A stretch of DNA of 64,000 nucleotides. Origin: Streptomyces coacervatus (GTDB lineage Bacteria; Actinomycetota; Actinomycetes; Streptomycetales; Streptomycetaceae). The DNA is taken from assembly GCF_029223485.1 (NCBI RefSeq), contig NZ_JARHTP010000004.1, forward strand, positions 186,001-250,000, written 5' to 3'. Position numbers and translations under genes: made by a program. The first letter of the stretch is position 1; every line of letters starts with the position of its first letter. The notes under the pieces are model-generated. The model was given only the letters and a program-made list of their open reading frames with translations. It did no database searches and was not told the DNA's origin. Below, piece after piece: positions 1-7,947 of the stretch.

Positions 1-247
1 GCTCGGTATCGCCCACCTTCGCGACGGTCATCTCCTGCGCATACACGAGCTTCTCGGCCTGGAACGCGCCGGCGTACAGAAAGCCCGTGACTGCGGCGAC
101 GAGCAGGAAGGGTGCGACGAGCACTCCGGCGTAGAAGTGCAGACGCAGCACCAGCGGGCGGAGCGGCGCCAGGCGACTGCGGGACGGCGCCGGTGCGGCG
201 GCCGGTTGCGGGGCCTCGTCCTTGGTGGTCGAGGGAGCGGTGGACAT
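1..247 (-). CDS. PepSY-associated membrane protein, N-terminal part
   Basis: The first 82 codons of a gene that runs off the left edge. After a Pro/Ala-rich cytoplasmic leader of about 25 residues comes LRLHFYAGVLVAPFLLV, a membrane segment of the PepSY-associated transmembrane family (PiuB-like), followed by FLYAGAFQAEKLVYAQE. Family members are multi-pass membrane proteins of uncertain biochemical role, often linked to iron or siderophore functions. The ATG is preceded by a good ribosome site (GGAGAGG, 6 bases upstream). It is divergent from the deformylase gene. The family call rests on the N-terminus only. Confidence 0.75.
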   Translation of the reverse strand, partial: MSTAPSTTKDEAPQPAAAPAPSRSRLAPLRPLVLRLHFYAGVLVAPFLLVAAVTGFLYAGAFQAEKLVYAQEMTVAKVGDTE

Positions 248-392
248 CGGCGGCCTCTCCGGGGGGGCGGGGACGTGGTGTGGCGTAGCGGTCCAGTAGT
301 CGGGGGCGGGGTACGACGAGTTCCCGGAGGCAGTAGTGGCGTGCGCCACACGTCGAGGTGTCTGTGGCCGAGGTCCATGGCATCCTGGCCCG

Positions 393-1037
393 ATGGCAAC
401 TCCCCGTGATCACGCACCTCTTGCCGAGCAGGTCGAGGAACTCCTCGCCACCGACGGCCCGTTGCCCATCGTCGCGGCCGGCGACCCGGTGCTGAGGCGC
501 GGCGCCGAGCGCTTCGACGGCCAGCTCGATTCCGCCCTGCTGGCCCGCTTCGTCGGGGCCCTGCGCGTCACCATGCACGAGGCACCGGGCGTGGGCCTGG
601 CCGCACCGCAGGTCGGTGTGCCGCTACGGATCGCGGTGATCGAGGACCCGGCGCCGGTACCGGAGGAGGTACGGCTGGCTCGCGGCCGGGTGCCGCTGCC
701 GTTCCGGGTGCTGGTCAATCCGACGTACGAGCCCGTCGGTGCGGATCGGGCCGCCTTCTTCGAGGGCTGTCTGAGCGTGCCGGGGTGGCAGGCGGTGGTG
801 GCGCGGCACGCCGAGGTGCGGTTGAGGGGCGAGGACGAGCAGGGGCACCCGGTGGACGAGGTGTTCAGTGGCTGGCCGGCGCGGATCGTGCAGCACGAGA
901 CCGATCATCTGGACGGCGTTCTGTACCTCGACCGGGCGGAGCTGCGCTCGCTGTCCTCCAGCCAGGCGATGGCGGAGCGGTGGGCGCAGGCGACGCCGGA
1001 GGGGGCGGCGAAGGCTCTGGGGTTCGATCTGCCGTAA
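393..1037 (+). CDS. def: Peptide deformylase
   Basis: A 214-residue metal-dependent hydrolase that removes the formyl group from the N-terminal methionine of new proteins. All three family motifs are present: GVGLAAPQ (motif I), EGCLSVPG (motif II, metal-binding Cys) and QHETDHLDG (motif III, HExxH). The ATG at 393 was chosen over the upstream in-frame ATG at 336 because the extra residues (Cys/Arg-rich) do not resemble the family and the length then fits. Streptomycetes usually carry several deformylase copies, so this may not be the essential one. It stands alone between a divergent membrane protein gene and a small ORF. Confidence 0.93.
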   Translation: MATPRDHAPLAEQVEELLATDGPLPIVAAGDPVLRRGAERFDGQLDSALLARFVGALRVTMHEAPGVGLAAPQVGVPLRIAVIEDPAPVPEEVRLARGRVPLPFRVLVNPTYEPVGADRAAFFEGCLSVPGWQAVVARHAEVRLRGEDEQGHPVDEVFSGWPARIVQHETDHLDGVLYLDRAELRSLSSSQAMAERWAQATPEGAAKALGFDLP

Positions 1038-1087
1038 CGGTTGTGAGGAACGTTTCTGCAGGTGTGGGCGCTGCTAGTGTCACTGGG

Positions 1088-1327
1088 GTGACCCAGATCA
1101 AGCCTCAGATCAAGTTGCTGGCGACTGCCGCCTCGTGCCTCACCGACTCCAGCTGTCCGGCCGTCTTCGAGCTGCCCAGCGGCGACCTGGCCCTCATCGG
1201 CTCGGAAGCACCCGCGGAGTTGCTTGATCAGCTCCCCCAGGGCACCGGCGTGGGACCGGGCGAACGGCTTGTCGTCGTCCCCCGCAGCGTCGCCGTCGCA
1301 GCGGGATGGAAGCTCCCCCCTGCCTGA
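1088..1327 (+). CDS. Small conserved-looking actinobacterial protein
   Basis: A 79-residue soluble protein starting at GTG (VTQIKPQIKLLATAAS). The middle reads CPAVFELPSGDLALIGSEAP and the C-terminal part GPGERLVVVPRSVAVAAGW, which looks like a compact beta-rich fold. I recognise no named domain. Codon third positions are strongly G/C, as expected for a real gene, and this frame is not a shadow of a gene on the other strand. Its stop is 22 bases from the stop of the convergent membrane protein gene. From memory, similar small ORFs often accompany regulator or DUF397-type genes in streptomycetes, but I could not check this. Confidence 0.55.
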   Translation: MTQIKPQIKLLATAASCLTDSSCPAVFELPSGDLALIGSEAPAELLDQLPQGTGVGPGERLVVVPRSVAVAAGWKLPPA

Positions 1328-1349
1328 GAAGAGCAAGGCTTCGCACCGC

Positions 1350-2024
1350 TCACGGACCGTCAACCCGGCGGCGCTGGTAGGCGAGTTCAGCCATCTCGTA
1401 GAACTTCCACATGGCGCCCCCAGTCGCGGTTCCCATCATTCGGGATTCGCGTGACCGCTCCCAGAACTCGCGGATGATGTCGCTGCGGAACAGCAGGAAC
1501 ATGCTCGCTTCAACCTCGTCCGTCGATGTGTAGTTCACCGTGTACGCCATATAATGGAACGAAATGATCAGATTGGCGTACAGGAACTGCTTCCTCTTCT
1601 CCTCGGAGATGTCGGGCCCCCACCCCGGCCATACAGCAGCCAGCGCAGGATCGTCGATCGCGGCACTCAACAGAGCTTGATGCTGCTCCCGCACGGCCGC
1701 CTCGGCCATTCGCTGTGCGCACTCGTTGTTTATGCGCGCGTACTCGCTCTGCGACATCACCTCATTCAGCTGTGCGTCGAGCAACTCCCGCTGCATCTGT
1801 GTCTCTTGACGTTGCTGATGGAACGTCCGGACCATGAAGACGAGCACGATCATCGAGGTCACACCGGCTGCCGCCCCGAACGCCTGCCCCGCGTTGCCGC
1901 TTTGCGGAGACTGCAGTCCCGGTACGCGCACCAGAAACACAGTGACCAGAATCGAAGCGACGCAGGCCGCCACGACCAAAGCGGACGCGGCGGCCAGTTC
2001 CTTCAGCACCCTGAGCCCAGACAT
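1350..2024 (-). CDS. Two-helix membrane protein, DUF6082-like
   Basis: A 224-residue protein. There are two hydrophobic segments near the N-terminus (about residues 10-32, LVVAACVASILVTVFLV, and about 45-65, AAGVTSMIVLVFMV). A charged helical region follows (HQQRQETQMQRELLDAQL), then a cytoplasmic domain with NNECAQRMAEA and a C-terminal helix rich in aromatic residues. This layout fits the actinobacterial DUF6082 family as I remember it; function unknown. The start at 2024 is preferred because GGGAG lies 8 bases upstream, whereas the earlier ATG at 2051 has no ribosome site. Local base composition is less GC-rich than its neighbours, suggesting more recent acquisition. Confidence 0.6.
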   Translation of the reverse strand: MSGLRVLKELAAASALVVAACVASILVTVFLVRVPGLQSPQSGNAGQAFGAAAGVTSMIVLVFMVRTFHQQRQETQMQRELLDAQLNEVMSQSEYARINNECAQRMAEAAVREQHQALLSAAIDDPALAAVWPGWGPDISEEKRKQFLYANLIISFHYMAYTVNYTSTDEVEASMFLLFRSDIIREFWERSRESRMMGTATGGAMWKFYEMAELAYQRRRVDGP

Positions 2025-2188
2025 CGCCCCAGCTCCCCCCTGTGACGGCAACAGCAGCAGATCAGCCGGCTGTTCCTGTCCCCTCTCTGAAATGCCCTCG
2101 TGGCGTCACCGCGAACTGGCGCACCCACGGCGCAAAGAGGCACATGCCGTCAAGAAATCCCAGGCGTCCATCGGGCAGCTGTCGTACG

Positions 2189-3622
2189 TCAGTTGTCGCG
2201 GTACGCCTCCAGCAGCCGCAGCCACACCTCGCTGATCGTCGGGAACGACGGCACCGCGTGCCAGAGCCGGGCGATCGGGACCTGGCCGGCGACCGCGATC
2301 GTCGCCGAGTGGATGAGTTCGCCGACGCCGGGGCCGACGAAGGTGACTCCGCGCAGGATCTCCTCGTTCAGGTCGACGACCATGCGGGCGCGGCCGCGGT
2401 AGCCGTCGGCGTACAGGCCCGCGCCGGATGCGGAGGACATCTCGACGTCCACGGCCCGGACCCGGTACCCGGCCTGCTCCGCCTCCGCGAGGGAGAGGCC
2501 GACAGCCGCCGCCTCCGGGTCGGTGAAGACGACCTGTGGGACGGCGTGGTGGTCGGCGGTGGCGGCGTGGGCGCCCCAGGGGTCGGACTCCAGGAGCGGG
2601 ACTCCGGAAGCGCGGGCGGCGATGGCGGCGCCGGCGATGCGGGCCTGGTACTTGCCCTGGTGGGTGAGGAGTGCGCGGTGGTTGACGTCGCCGACCGCGT
2701 ACAGCCAGTCGCTGCCGGGCACCCGCAGGCTGTCGTCGACCGGCAGCCAGCTGCCCGGTTCGAGGCCGATCGTGTCGAGCCCGATGTCGCCGGTCTTCGG
2801 ACGGCGGCCGGTGGCGAAGAGGATCTCGTCGGCCTCGATGCGGTCGCCCTGGTCGGTCACCACCACGACCGTGCCGTTCTCGCGGGCCACCGACTCGACC
2901 GAGGTGCCGGTGCGGACGTCCGCACCGGCCTCCGTAAGAGCCTCGGCGACCAGTTCTCCGGCGAACGGCTCCATGCGGTTCAGCAGGCCCTTGCCGCGGA
3001 CGAGGACGGTCACCTGTGAGCCGAGGGCCTGCCAGGCGGTGGCCATCTCGGTGGCGACGACTCCCCCGCCGACGACGACGAGACGCCCGGGCACGGCCTG
3101 CGCGCTGGTCGCGTTCCGGCTGGTCCACGGCTTGACTTCGGCCAGGCCCGGTAGATCGGGCAGTACGGCATCGGTGCCGGTGCAGACGGCGACGGCGTGC
3201 CGGGCGGTGAGAACCTTCCGCCCGCCGTCCGAGGCGGTGACGGTCACCGTGCGCGGGCCGGTGAGGCGGCCGTGGCCGCGGTGGAGGTCGGCGCCGATGC
3301 TGTCCAGCCACAGGGCCGCGCCGTCGTCGTGCCAGTCGGAGGTGTAGTAGTTGCGGTGCGCGAGGACCGCCTCGGCGTCCAGCGGTCCCTGCACCGACTG
3401 GCGCAGACCGGGCACACGGCGGGCGTCCGCGCGGGCGATGACCGGGCGCAGCAGGGCCTTGCTGGGGATGCACGCCCAGTACGAGCACTCGCCGCCGACC
3501 AGCTCGCTCTCCACGACCGCGGTGGACAGGCCGGCCGCACGGGTGCGGTCGGCGACGTTCTCCCCCACGGGCCCGGCCCCGAGCACCACGACGTCGTACG
3601 CGATGGTTTCCGTTTCCGTCAT
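2189..3622 (-). CDS. FAD/NAD(P)-dependent disulfide oxidoreductase family protein
   Basis: A 477-residue class I pyridine nucleotide-disulfide oxidoreductase. The order is FAD Rossmann motif (VVLGAGPVGENVA), redox cysteine pair in GGECSYWACIPSKALLR, NAD(P) Rossmann motif (VVVGGGVVATEMA), second FAD site (LYAVGDVN) and C-terminal dimerisation domain. The usual catalytic HPTxSE at the C-terminus is here SFPTISE, so the acid-base His is replaced by Phe. This resembles SthA- or MerA-like branches rather than true lipoamide dehydrogenases, so the disulfide substrate is uncertain. It is divergent from the thioredoxin gene, with 121 bp between the two starts. Confidence 0.85.
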   Translation of the reverse strand: MTETETIAYDVVVLGAGPVGENVADRTRAAGLSTAVVESELVGGECSYWACIPSKALLRPVIARADARRVPGLRQSVQGPLDAEAVLAHRNYYTSDWHDDGAALWLDSIGADLHRGHGRLTGPRTVTVTASDGGRKVLTARHAVAVCTGTDAVLPDLPGLAEVKPWTSRNATSAQAVPGRLVVVGGGVVATEMATAWQALGSQVTVLVRGKGLLNRMEPFAGELVAEALTEAGADVRTGTSVESVARENGTVVVVTDQGDRIEADEILFATGRRPKTGDIGLDTIGLEPGSWLPVDDSLRVPGSDWLYAVGDVNHRALLTHQGKYQARIAGAAIAARASGVPLLESDPWGAHAATADHHAVPQVVFTDPEAAAVGLSLAEAEQAGYRVRAVDVEMSSASGAGLYADGYRGRARMVVDLNEEILRGVTFVGPGVGELIHSATIAVAGQVPIARLWHAVPSFPTISEVWLRLLEAYRDN

Positions 3623-3743
3623 GGGGTCAGTCTGGTGGGTGGTGTGCGCTCAGGCCACACGGGTAGGGGCGCGGAATACGCGACCGGCCGGCCGCGTTGT
3701 GCCGACGGCTTCGCCCCGACAGCAGGAAGAGGGATTTCAGGTC

Positions 3744-4130
3744 ATGAGCAGCACCGTGGAGCTCACCAAGGAGAACTTCGACCAGACGGTCACGGACAAC
3801 GAATTCGTCCTGATCGACTTCTGGGCGTCGTGGTGCGGGCCGTGCCGTCAGTTCGCGCCGGTCTACGAGAAGGCGGCGGAGGAAAACCCGGACCTGGTGT
3901 TCGGCAAGATCGACACCGAGGCGCAGCCGGAGCTGGCCGCGGCCTTCGGTATCCAGTCGATCCCGACGCTGATGATCGTCCGCGACCAGGTCGCCGTGTT
4001 CGCGCAGCCGGGCGCGCTGCCCGAGGCCGCCCTGACGGACGTCATCGGCCAGGCCCGCAAGCTCGACATGGACGAGGTCCGCAAGGCGGTCGCGGAGCAG
4101 CAGACGCAGGCCGAGCAGAACGGCCAGTAG
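3744..4130 (+). CDS. trxA: Thioredoxin
   Basis: A 128-residue cytoplasmic thioredoxin. The active site is WCGPC within FWASWCGPCRQFAP, and the cis-proline loop is SIPTLMIV. The C-terminal extension of about 20 residues is acidic and Gln-rich (AEQQTQAEQNGQ), as in several actinobacterial paralogues. The ATG at 3744 follows GGAAGAGGGATTTCAGGTC; the longer upstream reading is antisense to the oxidoreductase gene. It probably accepts electrons from thioredoxin reductase. The divergent disulfide oxidoreductase next door may be a redox partner, but that is inference. Confidence 0.93.
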   Translation: MSSTVELTKENFDQTVTDNEFVLIDFWASWCGPCRQFAPVYEKAAEENPDLVFGKIDTEAQPELAAAFGIQSIPTLMIVRDQVAVFAQPGALPEAALTDVIGQARKLDMDEVRKAVAEQQTQAEQNGQ

Positions 4131-4139
4131 TCGCCCGGA

Positions 4140-5576
4140 TCAGAACGGGTACGGCGCCACGTCCCCGCGCACCGTCGTCCAGCGCACGTCGGTGAAGGCC
4201 TCCAGGTTGGCCTCGCCGCCGAAGCGGGCGCCGGTGCCGGACGCTGCGATGCCACCGAAGGGGGCCACGGCCTCGTCGTTCACCGTCTGGTCGTTGATGT
4301 GGACGATGCCGGTCGGGATGCGCTCGGCGAGGTCGAGGCCGCGAGCCGAGTCGCGGGTGACGATGCCGAGGGACAGGCCGTACTCCCCCGCCGATGCCAG
4401 GGCCGCCGCCTCGTCGGCGGTGGCGAAGGACCGTACCGGAGCGACCGGGCCGAAGACCTCCTCGGTGTATGCGGGGGTCTGGTCGTCGACGCCCGCGAGG
4501 ACGGTCGGCCGGTAGAAGAGGCGTTCGTGGGTGCCGCCCGCGGCCAGCTTGGCGCCTCGGGACGTGCTCGCCTCGACCAGGCCGTGCACCTTGGTCAGCT
4601 GGGCGTCGTCGATGATGGGGCCGAGGTGGACCTGCTCGCGGTGCGGGTCGCCTACGGCGAGTGAGTCGGCCTTGGCCGCGAGGCGCTCGACGTACTCCTC
4701 GTACAGGGACTGGTGCACGAGGTGGCGGCCGGTCGTCATGCAGATCTGGCCCTGGTGGAAGAACGAGCCCCAGGCCGCCGTCGAGATCACCGCGTCGAGG
4801 TCGGCGTCCTCCAGCACGACCAGGGCGGAGTTGCCGCCGAGTTCCAGGTGGACGCGCTTGAGGTGGCGGCCGCCGGCCTCGCCGACCGCCCGGCCGGCTG
4901 CCGTGGAGCCGGTGAAGGAGATGACGGGGACCTTCGGGTCGGCGACCAGTGCCTGGCCGACGTCCGGGCCGCCCGGAAGTACGTGCAGCAGGTTCTCGGG
5001 CAGTCCTGCCTCGGCGAAGACCGCGGCGAGGGAGAGCCCGCCGCAGACCGCCGTGCGCGGGTCCGGCTTGAGGACGACCGCGTTGCCGAGCGCGAGGGCC
5101 GGGGCGACCGAGCGGATGGAGAGGATCAGCGGGGCGTTGAACGGGGAGATCACGCCGACCACGCCGACCGGGACCCGTCGTGTGTACGACAGCCGGGGCG
5201 CCTCGCTGGGCAGGACCTGTCCCGCCGGGCGGGAGGCCAGGGCTGCGGCCTCGTAGCACTCCTGGGCGGCGACGTGCAGCTCGAACTCGGCCTTGCCGGG
5301 GATGGAGCCGGACTCACGGACGATCCACTCGCGCAGCTCGTCTGTGTGCGCGGCGAACAGGTCGCCGGCCTTGCGCAGGACGCCGGCGCGGACGAAGTGC
5401 GGGACGCGGGCCCACTCGGCCTGGGCGGTGCGGGCGGCCTCGGCGGCCGTGCCCACGTCCTCGGCCGAGGCGAGGGTGACGGTGGCAAGGGTGTCCCCGG
5501 TGGCGGGCTCCGTAACGGCGTACTCCGGCCCCGACAGGGGGCGGGACTGCCAGGTCTTCGGGTCGAGCAACGGCAT
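4140..5576 (-). CDS. NAD-dependent aromatic aldehyde dehydrogenase (benzaldehyde dehydrogenase type)
   Basis: A 478-residue aldehyde dehydrogenase. The nucleotide site is SFTGSTAAGR, the general base lies in LELGGNSALVV, and the catalytic cysteine in FFHQGQICMTTGR. HQGQICM is typical of benzaldehyde/vanillin dehydrogenases. The start at 5576 has GGAGAG 5-6 bases upstream, while the ATG at 5597 does not. It lies 30 bp downstream of pobA on the same strand, so the pair probably forms an operon oxidising 4-hydroxybenzaldehyde-type compounds to 4-hydroxybenzoate and then protocatechuate. The exact aldehyde is inferred from context. Confidence 0.88.
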   Translation of the reverse strand: MPLLDPKTWQSRPLSGPEYAVTEPATGDTLATVTLASAEDVGTAAEAARTAQAEWARVPHFVRAGVLRKAGDLFAAHTDELREWIVRESGSIPGKAEFELHVAAQECYEAAALASRPAGQVLPSEAPRLSYTRRVPVGVVGVISPFNAPLILSIRSVAPALALGNAVVLKPDPRTAVCGGLSLAAVFAEAGLPENLLHVLPGGPDVGQALVADPKVPVISFTGSTAAGRAVGEAGGRHLKRVHLELGGNSALVVLEDADLDAVISTAAWGSFFHQGQICMTTGRHLVHQSLYEEYVERLAAKADSLAVGDPHREQVHLGPIIDDAQLTKVHGLVEASTSRGAKLAAGGTHERLFYRPTVLAGVDDQTPAYTEEVFGPVAPVRSFATADEAAALASAGEYGLSLGIVTRDSARGLDLAERIPTGIVHINDQTVNDEAVAPFGGIAASGTGARFGGEANLEAFTDVRWTTVRGDVAPYPF

Positions 5577-5606
5577 GACGGCTCTCCGTTTCGTCACCGG
5601 CGGGAC

Positions 5607-6785
5607 TCAGGTCATGAGCGGAAGTCCCGAGTAGTTGGCGGCCAGTTCGGCGGCCGCGTGGCGGGATGCGGCGGTCCGGCGCAGACGTGTCAACTGCAGG
5701 CGGTTCTCGAACGCATCCCCATCTGGTTGAGCATGCAACATCTTAGTCATGTCGTACGAGAAGCGCGTGGCCTGCCACACGCGCGCGAGGCATATCTCCG
5801 AATAGGTGTCGAGGAGTTGCTCGGATCCCGTGCGGTGCAGCTCGGCGAAGGCGCGGGCGAGGACGCGGACGTCGGAGACGGCGAGGTTGAGGCCCTTGGC
5901 TCCGGTCGGCGGCACGATGTGGGCCGCGTCGCCGGCGAGCAGGAGACGGCCGTGGCGCATCGGCTCGTGGACGTAACTGCGCATCGTTGTCACGGACTTG
6001 GCGGTGATCGGGCCGCGGTGCAGGGTCCAGTCGGCGTCGATGGCGAGGCGGGCGGCGAGTTCGTCCCAGATGCGGTCGTCGGGCCAGTCGTCGGGGTCCG
6101 TGTCGTTGGGGACCTGGAGGTAGAGGCGGGACAGGTGCGGGGAGCGCATGCTGTGCAGGGCGAAGCCGCTCTCGCCGCGCGCGTAGACCAGTTCGTCGCA
6201 GGACGGTGCCACGTCGGCGAGGATCCCGAGCCAGGAGTACGGGTAGTCGTGCGCGTACGAGCGGCTGCTCGCGGCCGGGAACGTGTCGCGGGAGATGCCG
6301 TGGAAGCCGTCGCAGCCGATCACCCAGTCGCACGTCAGGGTCTGCTCGCGGCCCTCGTACAGGAAGCGCACGACCGGTGACGCGCTCTCCGGCTTCTCGA
6401 TCGCGAGCGCCTCCGCCTCGAACAACAGCGGTGGCCCGTCGGCCAGTTGGAGGGCTACGAGGTCCTTCACGATCTCGGTCTGGGCGTAGATGGTGACGGT
6501 GCGGCCGCCGGTGAGCGCCGGGAAGTCGATGTGGTGGCGTGTGCGGTCGAAGCGGAGCTCGATGCCCTGGTGGACCAGGCCCTCGGCGGTGAGGCGCTGG
6601 GCGGCGTCGGCCTCGCGCAGGGCGTCGACCGTGCCCTGCTCCAGCATTCCGGCGCGCTGGCGGTGCTCGACGTACTCGCGGGTCCTGGCCTCCAGGACGA
6701 CGCAGTCGATACCGGTGCGGTGCAGCAGCCGGGCCAGGAGCAGCCCGGCGGGGCCGCCGCCGATGATGCCGACCGTGGTGCGCAT
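5607..6785 (-). CDS. pobA: 4-hydroxybenzoate 3-monooxygenase
   Basis: A 392-residue flavoprotein that hydroxylates 4-hydroxybenzoate to protocatechuate with NAD(P)H and oxygen. It shows the FAD motif IIGGGPAGLLLARLL, the family-specific RAGMLEQGTVDALREA, the DG motif CDWVIGCDGFHG, and GDAAHIVPPTGAKGLNLAVSD around the flavin ribityl site. Length matches the family (about 390). It starts at ATG 6785, 17 bp downstream of the LacI-type regulator on the same strand and upstream of the aldehyde dehydrogenase. No ring-cleavage genes (pca) are in this window, so protocatechuate must be handled elsewhere. Confidence 0.93.
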   Translation of the reverse strand: MRTTVGIIGGGPAGLLLARLLHRTGIDCVVLEARTREYVEHRQRAGMLEQGTVDALREADAAQRLTAEGLVHQGIELRFDRTRHHIDFPALTGGRTVTIYAQTEIVKDLVALQLADGPPLLFEAEALAIEKPESASPVVRFLYEGREQTLTCDWVIGCDGFHGISRDTFPAASSRSYAHDYPYSWLGILADVAPSCDELVYARGESGFALHSMRSPHLSRLYLQVPNDTDPDDWPDDRIWDELAARLAIDADWTLHRGPITAKSVTTMRSYVHEPMRHGRLLLAGDAAHIVPPTGAKGLNLAVSDVRVLARAFAELHRTGSEQLLDTYSEICLARVWQATRFSYDMTKMLHAQPDGDAFENRLQLTRLRRTAASRHAAAELAANYSGLPLMT

Positions 6786-6802
6786 GCCCGCCTCCCGGGG
6801 GT

Positions 6803-7852
6803 TCAGCTGGAGTCGCGGTGGACCACCGTGGCGCCCAGCACCTTGTGCGTCTCGGGCGCGGCACCGGGGTTGCGGACCGCGCGGTCGACCAGTTCGGCGA
6901 GGTCGCGGCCGGACGGCAGCTCGATGTGGACCGTGCTCAGCCGGGGCCGCAGCAGCCGGCCGAGCATGAGGTCGTCGGCGCCGATGACGGCCGTGTCCTC
7001 CGGGACGCGCACTCCACCGTCCTGCAGGGCGCGCATCAGCAGCATCGCGTACTCGTCGTTGTACGCGAACACGGCGTCGAGGTCGAGTGCGCGCCAGCGG
7101 GCGGCGAGGCGTGCGGCGGATTCCTCCTCGTAGGCGAGGGGAAGTTCGGTGACGGTGGCGTCGGTGCCGTGCAGGGCGCGGCGCACGCCTTCGAGGCGGG
7201 GCAGGGAGAAGGACTCCAGGCCGTCCTCCTCGGGTACGACGACGCCGATGCGGCGCCGGCCGCGGTCGAAGAGGTGGCTGCCGGCGCAGTGGCCGACGGC
7301 CTCGTGGTCCATGAGCAGGGCGTGGGCGCCGTCGACGGAGTCGGGGCCGAGGGTGACGACGGCCCTGGCGCCGGAGCGTTTGAGCACCGTCACGCCCTGC
7401 GGGCCGAGGGACCCGGGGCCGGGCACCAGGACGGCGACGGGGCGCAGTTCGGCCCAGGCGCGGGCGGCCTCGTCGCCGTGCACGCCGACGGAGCCGTACT
7501 GCACGACCGTGTAGTCGAGGCGGCCGAGCGCCCACTGCAGCTCGCTGATGAACTGGCTGTAGAGGGGGCCGACCGGGAAGCTCGGCGCGGGCATCAGGAC
7601 CATGCGGCTGTGCCCGGCGCGCAGGCTTCGGGCGGCCGCGTGCGGCACGTACCCGAGCTCCTTGGCGGCCTCGTGGACGCGGCGACGCGTGGGCTCGCTG
7701 ATCCGTACGGCACTGGTGTTGTTGAGGACGTAGGAGACGGTCGCGCGCGAGACGCCGGCCAGGCGGGCCACATCGGCGCTCGTGGGCACGGAGCGCGGTG
7801 TGGAGGACGAGGGCGCGGGCGTTTTCGGTATCTGCACCATGACGTACGGCAT
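6803..7852 (-). CDS. LacI-family transcriptional regulator, likely controlling pobA
   Basis: A 349-residue repressor-type protein. The helix-turn-helix is TSADVARLAGVSRATVSYVL with the hinge ISEPTRRRVHEAAKELGYVP, followed by a periplasmic-binding-protein-like ligand domain (FAYNDEYAMLLMRALQDGG, AVIGADDL). The start at 7852 has AGG 10 bases upstream; ATG 7840 is possible but has no ribosome site. A 9-2-9 inverted repeat (7863-7882) sits directly upstream and may be its operator. It is transcribed towards pobA and the aldehyde dehydrogenase and is probably co-transcribed with them. An aromatic effector is inferred from context. Confidence 0.88.
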   Translation of the reverse strand: MPYVMVQIPKTPAPSSSTPRSVPTSADVARLAGVSRATVSYVLNNTSAVRISEPTRRRVHEAAKELGYVPHAAARSLRAGHSRMVLMPAPSFPVGPLYSQFISELQWALGRLDYTVVQYGSVGVHGDEAARAWAELRPVAVLVPGPGSLGPQGVTVLKRSGARAVVTLGPDSVDGAHALLMDHEAVGHCAGSHLFDRGRRRIGVVVPEEDGLESFSLPRLEGVRRALHGTDATVTELPLAYEEESAARLAARWRALDLDAVFAYNDEYAMLLMRALQDGGVRVPEDTAVIGADDLMLGRLLRPRLSTVHIELPSGRDLAELVDRAVRNPGAAPETHKVLGATVVHRDSS

Positions 7853-7862
7853 CTTTGCAGAA

Positions 7863-7882
7863 CCTGTGGCCGAGGCCACAGG
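7863..7882. promoter_or_regulatory. Inverted repeat upstream of LacI regulator
   Basis: CCTGTGGCC-GA-GGCCACAGG, a perfect 9-bp inverted repeat with a 2-base centre, lies 10 bases upstream of the LacI gene start and 10 bases from the TetR operator array. Size, symmetry and position fit an operator for autoregulation. It lacks a T-run, so a terminator is unlikely. Confidence 0.5.
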
Positions 7883-7892
7883 GGGGCAGGGG

Positions 7893-7936
7893 CGAACATG
7901 TTCGTCACGAACTTGTTCGCAACGAACATGTTCGTT
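7893..7936. promoter_or_regulatory. Three phased TetR operator-like palindromes
   Basis: Three related palindromes are centred 15 bp apart: CGAACATGTTCG (7893-7904), CGAACTTGTTCG (7908-7919) and AACGAACATGTTCGTT (7921-7936, perfect over 16 bases). They end 11 bases before the TetR start, so they are very probably its own operators. The middle copy has one central mismatch in symmetry. Confidence 0.75.
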
Positions 7937-7947
7937 ATCGTGGAGGC

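Noticed and set aside
2042-3347. Plus-strand frames opposite the disulfide oxidoreductase
   Set aside because: Pure shadow composition; the minus strand carries all family motifs.
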